Source of the DNA: Bog-473 sp963753115
GTDB taxonomy: Bacteria; Actinomycetota; Acidimicrobiia; Acidimicrobiales; RAAP-2
Direction of reading: 5' to 3'
Assembly: GCA_963753115.1 (NCBI GenBank)
Contig: CAVWBB010000034.1
Coordinates: 1 to 64,000 of the forward strand
Length of the DNA stretch: 64,000 nt
Positions within the stretch are counted from its first letter, which is position 1; every line of letters starts with the position of its first letter. Positions 19,734-29,464 of the stretch are shown here, piece after piece. Under the pieces are notes generated by a model, which made no database searches, was not told where the DNA came from, and was given only the letters and a program-made list of their open reading frames with translations. Made by a program: the position numbers and the translations under genes.

Positions 19734-21742
19734 GTGACCACAATTGCTGGGTATGGGGGTTGGGCCTCGCCGCTCGCAGCGGATGAGGTCGCCCGGGCCA
19801 AGGTCTCGCTCTCGGAGCTCTGTTCGGATGGCGATGCGCTCTACTGGCTCGAGTCACGACCAGCGGAGGCGGGGCGCACCGTGGCCGTGCGCGCCGATGC
19901 CGGGGGCCTCTCGGATCACTCGCCCGGGGGTGTCAGCATTCGCAGCCGCGTCGACGAGTACGGCGGCGGCGCCCTCTGCCCGGTACCGGGAGGGACCGGC
20001 GGGGCCATCGCCTATGTGGATCAGGCGGACCAGCGAGTGTGGTTGTGTCACGGACCCGACGCCGGCGACCCGGTGGCGTTGACCGCGACGCCGCCTGCGG
20101 GCGAGGCCCACAACCACGGCGGGTTGTGCGCCACGGCGGACGGCGACTGGGTCCTGGCCGTGCGGGAGATCCAGAGCGACGGATCGACCCGGCCGGTGCG
20201 CACCGTGGTCGCTCTGTCAACGCGGGCGGCGGCGCCGTGTGCGACCACCGTCCTCGACGGTCACGATTTCTTCGGGGCGCCGCGTCCCGCATCCGACGGG
20301 CGATCGGCTGGCCGTCGTCGCCTGGGACCATCCGGACATGCCATGGGACGCCGCGGTGCTCCTCGTCCTGCCGCTCATGCGCCACGACTGCGACGCCTGC
20401 AACGCGGACGCCCGCCCACACGACATCCTCCGGTCGGCTGGGCCCGCACGGCCGGTCGGCGGTGGTCCCGGCGAGTCGGTCGGCCAGCCCGGCTGGCGCA
20501 GCGACGGATCGTTGCGGTTCGTCTCGGACAAGAAGGGATGGTGGCAGCCCTACGTCGCCGACGGAGCCTTCGAGGCGGAGCCCACCCCGATGACCACAGT
20601 GGAGGCCGAGTTTCACGGACCGGACTGGGTACTCGGGCAGCGCACGATGGCGGAGACCGCCGACGGCACGCTGCTGGCGCGCCTGACGGCATCGGGCCGG
20701 GACGCGGTCGTCGCCATCCGACCCCCGACGACCTTGACGACACAGCGACAGCGACAGCGCACAGCCACAGCCGCCGGAACCGGTGCCACTGGTGCAGCCG
20801 TGCGTCTCCATCGCAGCCCTGTGCAGCCACGGCGACGGGCTGGCGCTGATCGGCAGCACACCCGACACGCCCTCCAATGTCTGGGTCTGGGCGCCAGCGA
20901 CGGGAGCCCGGCCGCTGCGGCCACAACCGGCCCTGGCGCTCCGGGCGACGGACGTGGCCGTGGGGGAGCCGTTCACCCTGACGGGGAGGACGGGTCGCGC
21001 CGTGCACGGCAAGTTGTACCGTCCGACGCTGGAGGGGACCACGGGTCCGGCCGGCTTGGCGCCGCCGTTGGTGACGTGGTGCCACGGCGGCCCGACCTCG
21101 TCGGCGCAGGCTGGGCTCGATCTGACCCTCCAGTTCTTCACGAGCCGGGGCTTCGCCGTGGCCTGCGTCGACTACGCGGGCAGCTCCGGCTACGGACGGG
21201 CCTACCGGGGCGCGCTGTGGGGACAGTGGGGTGTCGCCGACTCTGAGGATTGCCTCGATGCCGCTCTGCACCTGGCGGCACACGGCGAGGTCGATGCCGG
21301 GCGTATGGCCATCCGAGGCGGCAGCGCGGGCGGCATGACGGCGCTCAATGCGCTGGCGGCGGGGGAAGGGTTCGCAGCGTGCGTCTCGTGGTACGGGGTC
21401 ACCGACCTCATGGGGCTGGTGGCCACCACCCACGATTTCGAGGCGCACTACACCGATCGGCTCATCGGGCCGCTGCCCGAGGCGCGCCGGCTCTACGAGG
21501 AGCGTTCGCCCGTGCACCGCGCCGACTCCATGCACGGCTCGGTGCTGCTCTTGCAGGGGACGGAGGATCCCGTGGTGCCGCCGGCGCAGGCGGAGGGCAT
21601 GCGGACCGCCCTGCGTGCGGTGGGCACCCGCTGCGACCTGGAATTCTTCGAGGGTGAGGGGCACGGCTTCCGGCGGGCCGACACCCTGACCAGGTGCTTG
21701 GAGGCCGAATTGGCGTTCTATCGGAGCCAACTCCGCCTCTAG
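19734..21742 (+). CDS. S9 (prolyl oligopeptidase) family peptidase, two frame changes
   Basis: Serine peptidase of the acylaminoacyl-peptidase type: a beta-propeller followed by an alpha/beta hydrolase domain. The propeller reads from GTG at 19734 (MTTIAGYGGWASPLAADEVA). It continues in another frame from about 20280 (DRLAVVAWDHPDMPWDAAVL, FVSDKKGWWQPYVADG) and a third from about 20760. The hydrolase domain in the third frame is complete: oxyanion WCHGGPTSSAQ, nucleophile GGSAGGM, acid GTEDPVVPP, histidine GEGHGF. All catalytic parts are present, so the breaks near 20280 and 20760 are more likely sequence errors than decay. About 668 residues when joined. Confidence 0.8.
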
Positions 21743-21800
21743 GATCAACCGCGGGGGTTCGTTCACGCTGGCCCCCTTTGTGCGAGGCTTTTGCGATCTC

Positions 21801-23189
21801 ATGCTGAACGACTCGACGACCACGCCCCCGACCTGGGCCGCTCCGCTGGTCGCGCTGTGGCAGGGGCTGGTCGACCGCGGCAAGCGGATCCCACCGGAGT
21901 TGGGCGACGCGCTGCTCTACGGCGTCAGCGCCGGCTTCGCGCTGCTGACCATCTACACCTCGACCAATGCCCTGTACCAGGTCTGGGGACGGATGGCACT
22001 GCTGCCGTTCGCATTCGGTGCGGTGGCCTCGGGTGTCCTGGCCTGGACCGTCCGGCGTGCCCGGCGGAGGCAACCGGGTCATGCCCTGACGCCGCGCCAG
22101 CACAAGCGCGCCTGGGCCACCCGGATCGCATTGGCGATCTGCGTGTTCGTCGGCTCACTCGCCATTCCGCTCGGCTTCGAGATCTTGTGGCGCTTCGACG
22201 GCGTGGCCGGTTCCCACCTGCAGCCCGAGGTCACCGCCGTCGAGGTCGGCGGGCAGGACCTCGTCCGCGGCCAGGACCCGTACATCCCGCTGGTGCGCCA
22301 GCACCATGCGGTGAAGTACCACGCGCCCGGCGAGCCGAACTTCTCGGGCTTCCTGCCCTATCTGCCGCTGATGGCCGTCGCCGGCATCCCGAGCGAGATC
22401 TGGCCGAACAACGGGCTGAGCGACGCGCGGATCTTCTTCTGCGGAATCACCCTCGTGGTGGCTGCGGCCGCGCTCTACCTCTGCCGGGCCAACGGGCGAA
22501 GAAAGATCCGCGCCATTCAGGCGCTGATCATCCTGCCGTTGGCGTCGCTCCCACTGGCGACCGGCGGCGACGACATCCCCGTGGTGGCGTTCCTCCTCCT
22601 CGCGGTTGTGCTGGCCCAGCGGCAAAGACCCTTCGCATCGGGTGTCGTCTTCGGCATCGCGTCGGCCATGAAGTTCACGGCGTGGCCGCTGGCGGTCCTC
22701 GCGCTCTTCGCCGCCCGCGGGCGCGACGGCGAGCGCCGACCGCTCCGCATGCTCGCCGGCATGATCGTCGTCGCCGTCCCGACGATCTTCCCCTTCGCAC
22801 TGCGTGGCCCCTTCGCTCTGATCGACGACGTCGTGCTGTTCCCGCTGGGACTGAGCGCCATCCCGACGACCGCGGCCAGCGCCCTGCCAGGTCACGTGCT
22901 CGTCAGCGAGTTCCCGTCACTCAGCCGGGCCCTGCCGCTCTCGGTGGGGATCGTGCTGGCCGTGCTCCTGGCGCGGCACCTCTACCGGCACACGCCGCGC
23001 ACGGCGGCCGAGGTCTGCATGATCGCCGGCGTCGTGATGTCCGCCCTCATCTTGTTGGCGCCGGACCCTCGGGTCGGTTATCTGCTCTATCCGATCAACT
23101 TCTTCGTCTGGGCCTACCTGCTGGCCGAGCCCGCCCCGCCGTCTGAGATCCTCCCCGCCGACGAGGCGGTCGGCGCCAGCCGGAGCTGA
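21801..23189 (+). CDS. Polytopic membrane protein, glycosyltransferase-87/DUF2029-like
   Basis: About 462 residues with ten or more hydrophobic helices. The layout resembles polyprenol-phosphate-sugar-dependent mannosyltransferases of the GT87/DUF2029 group. Suggestive stretches are GGQDLVRGQDPYIPLVRQ after the second helix, FSGFLPYLPLMAV, and GVVFGIASAMKFTAWPLAVLA (the GLAxAxKxxP-type motif). Acceptor and donor are unknown. ATG at 21801 was preferred; a GTG at 21780 would add seven residues. It is followed by a hairpin-forming repeat of GGCGCGCC (about 23200-23221) in the convergent gap. Confidence 0.65.
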   Translation: MLNDSTTTPPTWAAPLVALWQGLVDRGKRIPPELGDALLYGVSAGFALLTIYTSTNALYQVWGRMALLPFAFGAVASGVLAWTVRRARRRQPGHALTPRQHKRAWATRIALAICVFVGSLAIPLGFEILWRFDGVAGSHLQPEVTAVEVGGQDLVRGQDPYIPLVRQHHAVKYHAPGEPNFSGFLPYLPLMAVAGIPSEIWPNNGLSDARIFFCGITLVVAAAALYLCRANGRRKIRAIQALIILPLASLPLATGGDDIPVVAFLLLAVVLAQRQRPFASGVVFGIASAMKFTAWPLAVLALFAARGRDGERRPLRMLAGMIVVAVPTIFPFALRGPFALIDDVVLFPLGLSAIPTTAASALPGHVLVSEFPSLSRALPLSVGIVLAVLLARHLYRHTPRTAAEVCMIAGVVMSALILLAPDPRVGYLLYPINFFVWAYLLAEPAPPSEILPADEAVGASRS

Positions 23190-23194
23190 GCGTC

Positions 23195-23222
23195 CCGGCG
23201 GCGCGCCGGTCGGCGCGCCGCG
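23195..23222. terminator. Possible bidirectional terminator hairpin
   Basis: Two copies of the palindrome GGCGCGCC separated by GGTC lie in the 36-base gap between convergent genes. They can form a very stable stem. There is no clear T run, so the call is tentative. Confidence 0.4.
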
Positions 23223-23225
23223 TTC

Positions 23226-23828
23226 TCACTCGGGGTCGGGGACCTGGAAGAGACGAATGGTGAAGGCGGTGACGCCGCGGGCCGGGCCGCCCTTGCTGAA
23301 GGTCGTCGGCGAGACGGTGGCGCCCATCTCCCAGTAGTAGCCGTCGGAGCCGGCGAGCTTGCCCAGGACCTCCAGGGCGCCGGGGTTGTTGGCGGCTGCG
23401 CCCCTGTCGAAGACCTGCCAGCCCTGGACCTTCATGTCGGCGGCATAGAAGTCGAGCAGCGCCGCCTGCGAGTCGTCGGAGTGGAAGACCACCTGGGAGT
23501 CGTACTGGTCCGCCCCGCCGCTGTTGCTGTGGTGCGAGACCCGGACGGACCCCGCGGGCACCGACACGGCGTTGAGGACGTTGTTCGGTGGCTCACCGGC
23601 GGTCACAATCGGTGCGAGCAGCCCTGCGGCGGGGACGGCCCTGAGGCTGACGCCGGGCACGGTCAGCGCGGCGGAGTGCTTGACCGCCGCGGGGGACTGG
23701 CTCGACACGATGCCGATGGTGACGAAGAGGACGAGAATGAGGGCGGCCAGGCCGACGACGATCATCGCCGGCCGCATGGAGACGCCCCCGGGCGTCGGGG
23801 GTCGCCGTGCCTCGGATCCGTCATTCAT
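23226..23828 (-). CDS. Membrane-anchored hypothetical protein
   Basis: 200 residues with one N-terminal membrane helix (MIVVGLAALILVLFVTIGIV, about 20-40) after a short cytoplasmic segment, then an extracytoplasmic domain. That domain includes SDDSQAALLDFYAADMKVQG and WQVFDRGAAANNPGALEVL, a pattern seen in many actinobacterial exported proteins of unknown function. No catalytic motif is visible. It lies 12 bases downstream of thiD in the same direction and may be co-transcribed. Confidence 0.7.
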   Translation of the reverse strand: MNDGSEARRPPTPGGVSMRPAMIVVGLAALILVLFVTIGIVSSQSPAAVKHSAALTVPGVSLRAVPAAGLLAPIVTAGEPPNNVLNAVSVPAGSVRVSHHSNSGGADQYDSQVVFHSDDSQAALLDFYAADMKVQGWQVFDRGAAANNPGALEVLGKLAGSDGYYWEMGATVSPTTFSKGGPARGVTAFTIRLFQVPDPE

Positions 23829-23840
23829 GGCCCTGCAAGC

Positions 23841-24659
23841 CTAGGACGGTGCGGACCACCCGAAATGGTCGAGGGGCCCGTGCCCGGCACCGAGCCGCCA
23901 GCCGGCGCCTCCGGCCAGGGCTCGCGCCACGAAGCCTTTTGCCTGTCTGATGGCGTCGGGCACCTCGAGCCCCCTGGCAAGATTCGCAGCCACGGCAGCG
24001 GAGAGCGAGCAGCCGGTGCCATGGTCGTTGCCGGTGGCCACGCGTTCGCCGGGGAGGACGACGACCCCTTCGGGGCCCGCCACGACGTCATCCGCCGACT
24101 CGGTGAGGTGGCCTCCCTTCACGACGGCGTAACGGGCACCCGTGGCCCTGATCCGCTCGGCCACGGCGACCCGCGCCTCCAGGGTGCGGAGGGAGTCGAC
24201 ATCGGTGTCGCCGAGCACCGCGGCCTCGCGCAGGTTCGGGGTGACCACCAGCGCATGAGGGAGGAGCCGTCCCAGGTACGCCTGCACGCCGGCGGGCTCC
24301 AGCAGGCGGTGGCCGGTGGACGACACCAGGACCGGGTCCACCACCAGGTGGGGGAGGAGGCCGCGCTCGGCGAGGTCGGCGACAGTCATGACGATGTCCG
24401 CCGTGGCGAGCATCCCGGTCTTCACACTGCGCACCGCGAAGTCGTCGAGCACGGTCTCGACCTGTTGGCGCACGAACCCGGCTTCCAGCGCCACCACTCC
24501 CCGCACCTCGGCCGTGTTCTGCGCCGTCACCGCCGTGAGGGCACACGTGCCGTGCACGTGCAGCGCGGCGAAGGTCTTGAGGTCGGCCTGCACGCCCGCG
24601 CCCCCGCCCGAGTCGGAGCCCGCGATGGTGAGCGCGACGGGGGGAGTCGGGTCCGGCAC
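23841..24659 (-). CDS. thiD: Hydroxymethylpyrimidine/phosphomethylpyrimidine kinase
   Basis: Kinase of the thiamine pyrimidine branch that phosphorylates HMP and HMP-P. Ribokinase-fold landmarks are present: LTIAGSDSGGGAGVQADLKT, SVKTGMLATADIV, LVVDPVLVSSTGHRL, VVTPNLREAAVLG, YAVVKGGHL and the anion hole GTGCSLSAAVAANLARG. GTG at 24659 gives 272 residues. A GTG at 24680 would leave only 17 bases to the divergent thiG, so the shorter form is preferred. The divergent thiD-thiG pair indicates local thiamine synthesis. Confidence 0.93.
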   Translation of the reverse strand: MPDPTPPVALTIAGSDSGGGAGVQADLKTFAALHVHGTCALTAVTAQNTAEVRGVVALEAGFVRQQVETVLDDFAVRSVKTGMLATADIVMTVADLAERGLLPHLVVDPVLVSSTGHRLLEPAGVQAYLGRLLPHALVVTPNLREAAVLGDTDVDSLRTLEARVAVAERIRATGARYAVVKGGHLTESADDVVAGPEGVVVLPGERVATGNDHGTGCSLSAAVAANLARGLEVPDAIRQAKGFVARALAGGAGWRLGAGHGPLDHFGWSAPS

Positions 24660-24697
24660 CGAGCCACCATAGGCGGGCACCGGGATATCGTCGTCCG

Positions 24698-25540
24698 GTG
24701 ACCCGCAACGACGTCGGCCCTGCGACGCCCGTCCCCGCCGAGAGCGGCCTCTGCATCGCCGGCGACCTCCTCACCTCTCGTCTCCTCCTCGGCACCGGCG
24801 GCATGACGAGCCTCGATGTGCTGGGAGCCGCCCTCCACGCATCCGGCGCCGCCATGGCGACGGTCGCCGTCCGGCGGGTCGAGGCGGCCGGCCGGGGCTC
24901 GTTGCTGTCCCTGCTCGACGAGCTGGGAGTCCGCGTGCTGCCCAATACCGCCGGCTGCGCCACGGCTTCCGAGGCGGTCCTCACCGCCAAGCTGGCCCGT
25001 GACGCCTTCAGCACCGACTGGGTGAAGCTGGAGGTGATCGGTGACGAGCGCACGCTGCTCCCCGACGCGGTCGAGCTCCTCAATGCCGCGGAGCAGCTGG
25101 CAGAGGATGGCTTCGTGGTGCTGCCCTACACCACCGACGATCCCGTGCTCGCGTTCCGGCTGCAGCAGGTGGGGTGCGCGGCGGTGATGCCGCTCGGCTC
25201 GCCGATCGGCAGCGGGTTGGGCATCCGCAACCCGCACAACATCGCCTTGCTCCGCGAGGCCGTCGACGTACCCGTCATCCTCGATGCCGGTATCGGCACC
25301 GCCTCCGATGCCGCCCTCGCCATGGAGTTGGGATGTGACGGCGTCCTGGTGGCGACCGCGGTCAACCGGGCGCACGACCCCGTCGCCATGGCCCGGGCCA
25401 TGCGGCTGGCCGTGGAGGCCGGGGTCGAGGCCCGGCGGGCGGGGCGCATCCCCGTCCGCTTCTACGCCGAGCCGTCGAGCCCGCTGGAGGGCCGGGCCGA
25501 CCTTGCCGCCGGGGGAGCCGCCACACCGCCCTCGTCCTGA
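24698..25540 (+). CDS. thiG: Thiazole synthase
   Basis: Builds the thiazole phosphate ring of thiamine from deoxyxylulose phosphate, dehydroglycine or iminoglycine, and the ThiS thiocarboxylate. The 280-residue barrel shows LLLGTGGMTSLDVLGAAL, the Schiff-base lysine in DWVKLEVIGDERTLLPD (about Lys109), VLPYTTDDPVLAFRL, PLGSPIGSGLGIRNP and DAGIGTASDAALAMELG. thiS and thiO are not in the window. It is divergent from thiD. No TPP riboswitch is seen in the short gap. Confidence 0.95.
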   Translation: MTRNDVGPATPVPAESGLCIAGDLLTSRLLLGTGGMTSLDVLGAALHASGAAMATVAVRRVEAAGRGSLLSLLDELGVRVLPNTAGCATASEAVLTAKLARDAFSTDWVKLEVIGDERTLLPDAVELLNAAEQLAEDGFVVLPYTTDDPVLAFRLQQVGCAAVMPLGSPIGSGLGIRNPHNIALLREAVDVPVILDAGIGTASDAALAMELGCDGVLVATAVNRAHDPVAMARAMRLAVEAGVEARRAGRIPVRFYAEPSSPLEGRADLAAGGAATPPSS

Positions 25541-25566
25541 GCGTCGACCGGGGTTGACCCAGAGAG

Positions 25567-25595
25567 TTAGGACACCCTAAGTTAGGGTTACCTAA
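25567..25595 (+). promoter_or_regulatory. Overlapping IdeR/DtxR-like iron boxes
   Basis: TTAGGACACCCTAA at 25567-25580 overlaps CTAAGTTAGGGTTACCTAA at 25577-25595. The latter matches 15 of 19 positions of the mycobacterial IdeR consensus TTAGGTTAGGCTAACCTAA. TAATAT at 25593-25598 could be the -10 element, so a bound repressor would block the promoter. It lies 30-60 bases upstream of an iron-type ABC importer operon. Iron-dependent repression is the natural reading. Confidence 0.8.
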
Positions 25596-25626
25596 TATTG
25601 GATCGACCCAGAAGGTGGGCACGGGG

Positions 25627-26688
25627 ATGCGGTGGACGAGCAGACGACGGTGGCCGGGACGCCGAGGGGGAGTGGCCGTCAGCCTGGCGTTGGCCGTGGG
25701 CGCCGTGCTGCTGGCCGGGTGCGCCTCGACCGCGGGTTCGGGCGGTTCGTCCGGGGCGTTGACCGTCTATTCGGGTCAGCACGTGCAGACGACGAAGGCC
25801 CTGGTGGCCGCCTTCGAGAAGAAGACCGGCATCAACGTCAACCTACGCAGCGACGACGAGGACGTGCTGGCCGATCAGATCGTGACGGAAGGGTCGCGCT
25901 CACCGGCGGACGTGTACTTCACTGAGAACACGCCACCCCTGCAGGTGCTCGCCGGCAAGGGCCTCCTCGCCTCGGTGGCGCCGTCGACGTTGGCCAACAC
26001 CCCAGCCCGCTTCAATTCGCCCGAGGGGAAGTGGGTCGGCGTGACGGCGCGCGTCAGCGTCATGGGGTACAACACGAACCTGCTGACCCCCAGCCAGCTC
26101 CCGAAATCCGTCATGGAGCTGGCCGAGCCGCAGTGGAAGGGCAAGATCGGCATTGCCGGCTCCGAGACGGACTTCCAGCCGATCGTCACCTCCATTGCCC
26201 GCGCGCACGGCGATGCCGCGGCCCTGCACTGGCTCGAGGGAGTCAAGGCGAACGCCGGGAGCCACAGCTATCCCGACAACGAGACGCTCATCGCGCAGGT
26301 CAACAGCGGTCAGGTGGCGCTGGGCGTGATCAACCAGTACTACTGGTACCGTGAAAAGGCCCAGGTCGGGGAGGCGGGACTGCATTCGGCGATCGCCACG
26401 TTCGCTCCCGGGGACCCCGGGTACGTCATCGACGTGTCCGGCGCCGGGATCCTGAAGTCGACCAGCCACATGGCCGACGCCCAGCGCTTCGTGGCCTTCC
26501 TGACCTCGCCCGCGGGGCAGGAGATCATCGCCCACAGCGACAGCTACGAGTATCCGATCGCCTCGGGCGTGACGACCGCGCAGCCCGAGATGCCGTTCGA
26601 CCAGCTGCAGCCGAACAGCATCACCGTCGCCGAGCTCGGGACGGGAGCCGAGGCGATCAAGCTGCTGCAGGAGGTCCAACTGCTGTGA
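25627..26688 (+). CDS. Iron(III) ABC transporter, substrate-binding lipoprotein (FbpA-like)
   Basis: Extracellular binding protein of a ferric iron importer. A basic N-terminus and hydrophobic segment end in the lipobox LLAGC (Cys32 from the ATG at 25627). The mature part has family stretches LTVYSGQHVQTTKALVAAFE, ADVYFTENTPPLQVLAGKG, WVGVTARVSVMGYN and the tyrosine pair in VINQYYWYREKAQ, equivalent to the iron-ligand tyrosines of FbpA proteins. GTG at 25615 is an alternative start. It is the first gene of a three-gene operon; the permease start overlaps its stop. IdeR-like boxes lie just upstream. Confidence 0.9.
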   Translation: MRWTSRRRWPGRRGGVAVSLALAVGAVLLAGCASTAGSGGSSGALTVYSGQHVQTTKALVAAFEKKTGINVNLRSDDEDVLADQIVTEGSRSPADVYFTENTPPLQVLAGKGLLASVAPSTLANTPARFNSPEGKWVGVTARVSVMGYNTNLLTPSQLPKSVMELAEPQWKGKIGIAGSETDFQPIVTSIARAHGDAAALHWLEGVKANAGSHSYPDNETLIAQVNSGQVALGVINQYYWYREKAQVGEAGLHSAIATFAPGDPGYVIDVSGAGILKSTSHMADAQRFVAFLTSPAGQEIIAHSDSYEYPIASGVTTAQPEMPFDQLQPNSITVAELGTGAEAIKLLQEVQLL

Positions 26689-28304
26689 CGGCGGGCGTGC
26701 CGGCTCCGGGTCGTCGCGGCGGCCGGCGCCGGTTACCGCCGCTCCTGACCGCCGGCGCCGTCCTCGTGTCGGTGGCCGTGCTGCTGCCATTGGCGTTCCT
26801 CGTCGTCCAGGCCGTGCAGGTCGGGTGGCCCCAGTTGCACCAGCTCCTGTTCCGCAGCCTCACCGCGACGCTGATCTGGAACACCGTCTCACTGGTCGTC
26901 GTCGTGACCATCCTGAGCGCCGTCGTCGGCACGCTGGCCGCGTGGTTCGTGGAGCGGACCGACATGCCGTATCGCCGGCTCCTCGCCATCCTGGTGGTGA
27001 TCCCGCTCGGCATCCCGGACTTCGTGGTCAGCTTCGGATGGCGGGCGATCTTTCCTTCCATCGCCGGGTTCTGGGCGGCCGTGCTGGTCATGACGCTCGC
27101 CGTCTATCCCTTGGTCTTCCTCCCGGTCGCCGCCAGCCTGCGCTCGGCGGACCCGGCGCAGGAAGAGGTGGCGCGCAGTCTCGGGCTGGGCCGGGTGCGC
27201 ACGTTCTGGATCGTCACGGTGGGCCAGGCCCGCCTGGCCATCTTCGGGGGAGCGATGCTCGTGGGGTTGGTGGTCCTGGCCGAGTTCGGCGCCTTCGAGA
27301 TCCTCGGCTACCAGACCCTGACGACGGAGATCTACAACGAGTTCCAGGTCGGGTTCAACGAACCGGCGGCCTGCGCCCTCTCGCTCATCCTCGTGCTGCT
27401 CGGCGCGCTCCTGCTCGCCAGCGAGGACGCGGTGCGGGGCCACGGCCGGACGTCGCGCCTCGGCGCCGGTGCGGCCCGGCAGCTCCGCCCGTTGGCATTG
27501 GGTCGGCTCGGGCCCGTGGCGCTGGTCGGCGTCGTGCTCCTCGTCGTGTTGGCGCTGGGCGTCCCGGTCGGGGCCATCGTCTACCTGATCGTGCGCGGCG
27601 GGGCCAGCACGCTGCCCCAGGCGGCGTCCCTGCCCCAGGCCACGCTGAACACCTTCGGCTACGCGGCGGCCGCCGGCGTGGTGGCGACGCTCGCCGCCGT
27701 GCCCATCGCGCTCTTGTCGGTGCGCTTTCCCCGCCGCTCCGTCCTCAGCCTGGAACGCTCCAACCTCGTCGTTCTGGCCGTGCCGGGCCTCGTCATCGCC
27801 CTGAGCCTCACCTACGTGACCGAGCACTTCCTGCAGGGCCGCTTCTACCAGTCCAGCCCGTTGCTGGTGGTGGCGTACGCCATCATGTTCTTCCCGCTGG
27901 CGGTCGTGTCGGTGCGCGCCGCAGTGGCCCGCGCCCCGGTCGGGTTGGAGGAGGTGGGCAGCTCGCTCGGCGTCAGCCGGCGCTCCGTGCTGTGGCGCGT
28001 CACCCTGCCCCTGGTGGCGCCCGGCCTGATCGCCGCGTTCGCGCTGGTGTTCCTCGAGACGGCGACCGAGCTGACCGCCACGCTCGTCCTCCACCCGACC
28101 AACGTCGAGACGCTGGCCACGCAATTCTGGGCCTACGAGTCGAACGTCTCGTACAGCCAGGCGGCCCCGTACGCACTGGTGATGGTCCTCATCGCGGCGG
28201 TGCCCGGCTACGTCCTCGGCCGCTGGTTCGACCGCCAGCCCGGCCGCATGGGAGCGGCCGGCCAGGCAGCCCTCGACGCGCCGAGCACAATGAGGGTCAC
28301 ATGA
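26685..28304 (+). CDS. Iron(III) ABC transporter, fused double permease (FbpB-like)
   Basis: 539-residue permease made of two homologous halves, each with about six helices and an EAA loop. The first loop is ASLRSADPAQEEVARSLGLG and the second RAPVGLEEVGSSLGVS. The fused double permease is typical of FbpB/SfuB systems. Start GTG at 26685 overlaps the binding-protein stop, and its own stop overlaps the ATPase ATG. Expression is therefore coupled through the operon. Confidence 0.92.
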   Translation: MTAGVPAPGRRGGRRRLPPLLTAGAVLVSVAVLLPLAFLVVQAVQVGWPQLHQLLFRSLTATLIWNTVSLVVVVTILSAVVGTLAAWFVERTDMPYRRLLAILVVIPLGIPDFVVSFGWRAIFPSIAGFWAAVLVMTLAVYPLVFLPVAASLRSADPAQEEVARSLGLGRVRTFWIVTVGQARLAIFGGAMLVGLVVLAEFGAFEILGYQTLTTEIYNEFQVGFNEPAACALSLILVLLGALLLASEDAVRGHGRTSRLGAGAARQLRPLALGRLGPVALVGVVLLVVLALGVPVGAIVYLIVRGGASTLPQAASLPQATLNTFGYAAAAGVVATLAAVPIALLSVRFPRRSVLSLERSNLVVLAVPGLVIALSLTYVTEHFLQGRFYQSSPLLVVAYAIMFFPLAVVSVRAAVARAPVGLEEVGSSLGVSRRSVLWRVTLPLVAPGLIAAFALVFLETATELTATLVLHPTNVETLATQFWAYESNVSYSQAAPYALVMVLIAAVPGYVLGRWFDRQPGRMGAAGQAALDAPSTMRVT

Positions 28305-29375
28305 AGGACCTGCGGATCTCGGGCGTGACGAAGGCCTTCGGCCCTCAGATGGTCCTGCGCGGCGTCGACCTGGACGTGCCCGCCGGGTCGTTCACGGCCA
28401 TCCTCGGGTCGTCGGGCAGCGGCAAGACGACGCTGTTGCGCATCGTCGCCGGCTTCGAGCGCCCCGGTGAGGGAGAGGTCAGCATCGGGGCCGAGGTCGT
28501 CGACGACGCCGGCCGGCGGTTCGTGCCGAGCGACCACCGGCGCATCGGCTACGTCCCGCAGGAGGGGGCGCTGTTCCCTCACTTGAGCGTCGGGCGCAAC
28601 GTCGCCTTCGGCCTGCCACGCGGTCCGGATCGCCACCAGCGGGTGGACGAGCTCCTCGAACTGGTGGGACTGTCCGGCTACCGACGGCGCTATCCGCATC
28701 AGCTCTCGGGAGGGCAGCAGCAACGGGTGGCGCTGGCCCGCGCACTCGCCATCGGTCCCGAGATCGTCCTCCTCGACGAGCCCTTCGCCTCGCTCGATGC
28801 CGCCATGCGCTCGTCGGTCCGCGCCGACGTGCTCGGTGTTCTTCGAAAGGCCGGCACGACCTCCATCCTGGTGACCCACGACCAGGACGAGGCGCTCTCC
28901 ATGGCCGACCAGGTGGCCGTGCTCCGCCACGGGCGTGATCGCGCAGATCGATACACCGTCGGCGCTCTACGGCCGGCCCGGCGACGTCGAGCTGGCCCAG
29001 TTCCTCGGGGAGTCGAACGTGCTGGACGGCGAGGTCCACGACGGCACCGCCGCCACGGCGCTGGGCCGGCTGACGGTGGCCTCCTGGGACGGCTCCTCGA
29101 CGGGGGGGCGGGCCCGGGTCATGATCCGGCCCGAGCAGATCCGCCTGGACGAGCCCCCGAACGGCGAGGTGGCGGCAACGGTGCAGAGCTACGAGTACTA
29201 CGGCCACGACGCCGTGGTGCGGGTGCGGTCCGATGTCGAGGGCCTGCCGGACCTGGTCGTGCGGGTCACCGGCGGCGCCCCCCTCGAGCCTGGGCACCGG
29301 GTGGGGCTCTCCGTGCTCGGCGCCGTGGTGGTCTGGCCCCGAGAGCCCCTCGAACCAGGAAAACCTGCCGAATGA
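28301..29375 (+). CDS. Iron(III) ABC transporter, ATP-binding protein (FbpC-like), frame change near 28937
   Basis: ATPase of the importer. Walker A is GSSGSGKTT, the signature LSGGQQQRVALARALAIGPE, Walker B VLLDEPFASLD and the H-loop THDQDEAL, all in the frame from ATG 28301. After AVLRHGR the protein continues in the next frame as VIAQIDTPSALYGRPGDVELA and a C-terminal TOBE-like domain (MIRPEQIRLDEPPNGE). One base seems to be missing in GGGCGTGATCG. Joined length is about 357 residues, normal for the family. The downstream part of the first frame, to 29386, is nonsense. Confidence 0.85.
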
Positions 29376-29464
29376 CGCCTTCGTAACTACTGCCGTGTCG
29401 TCCTGGGTGCACTAGAGTGACTCTCCGGAGTGGCAGCGCAGTACGGGGATTGCAGGGAGGTGTG

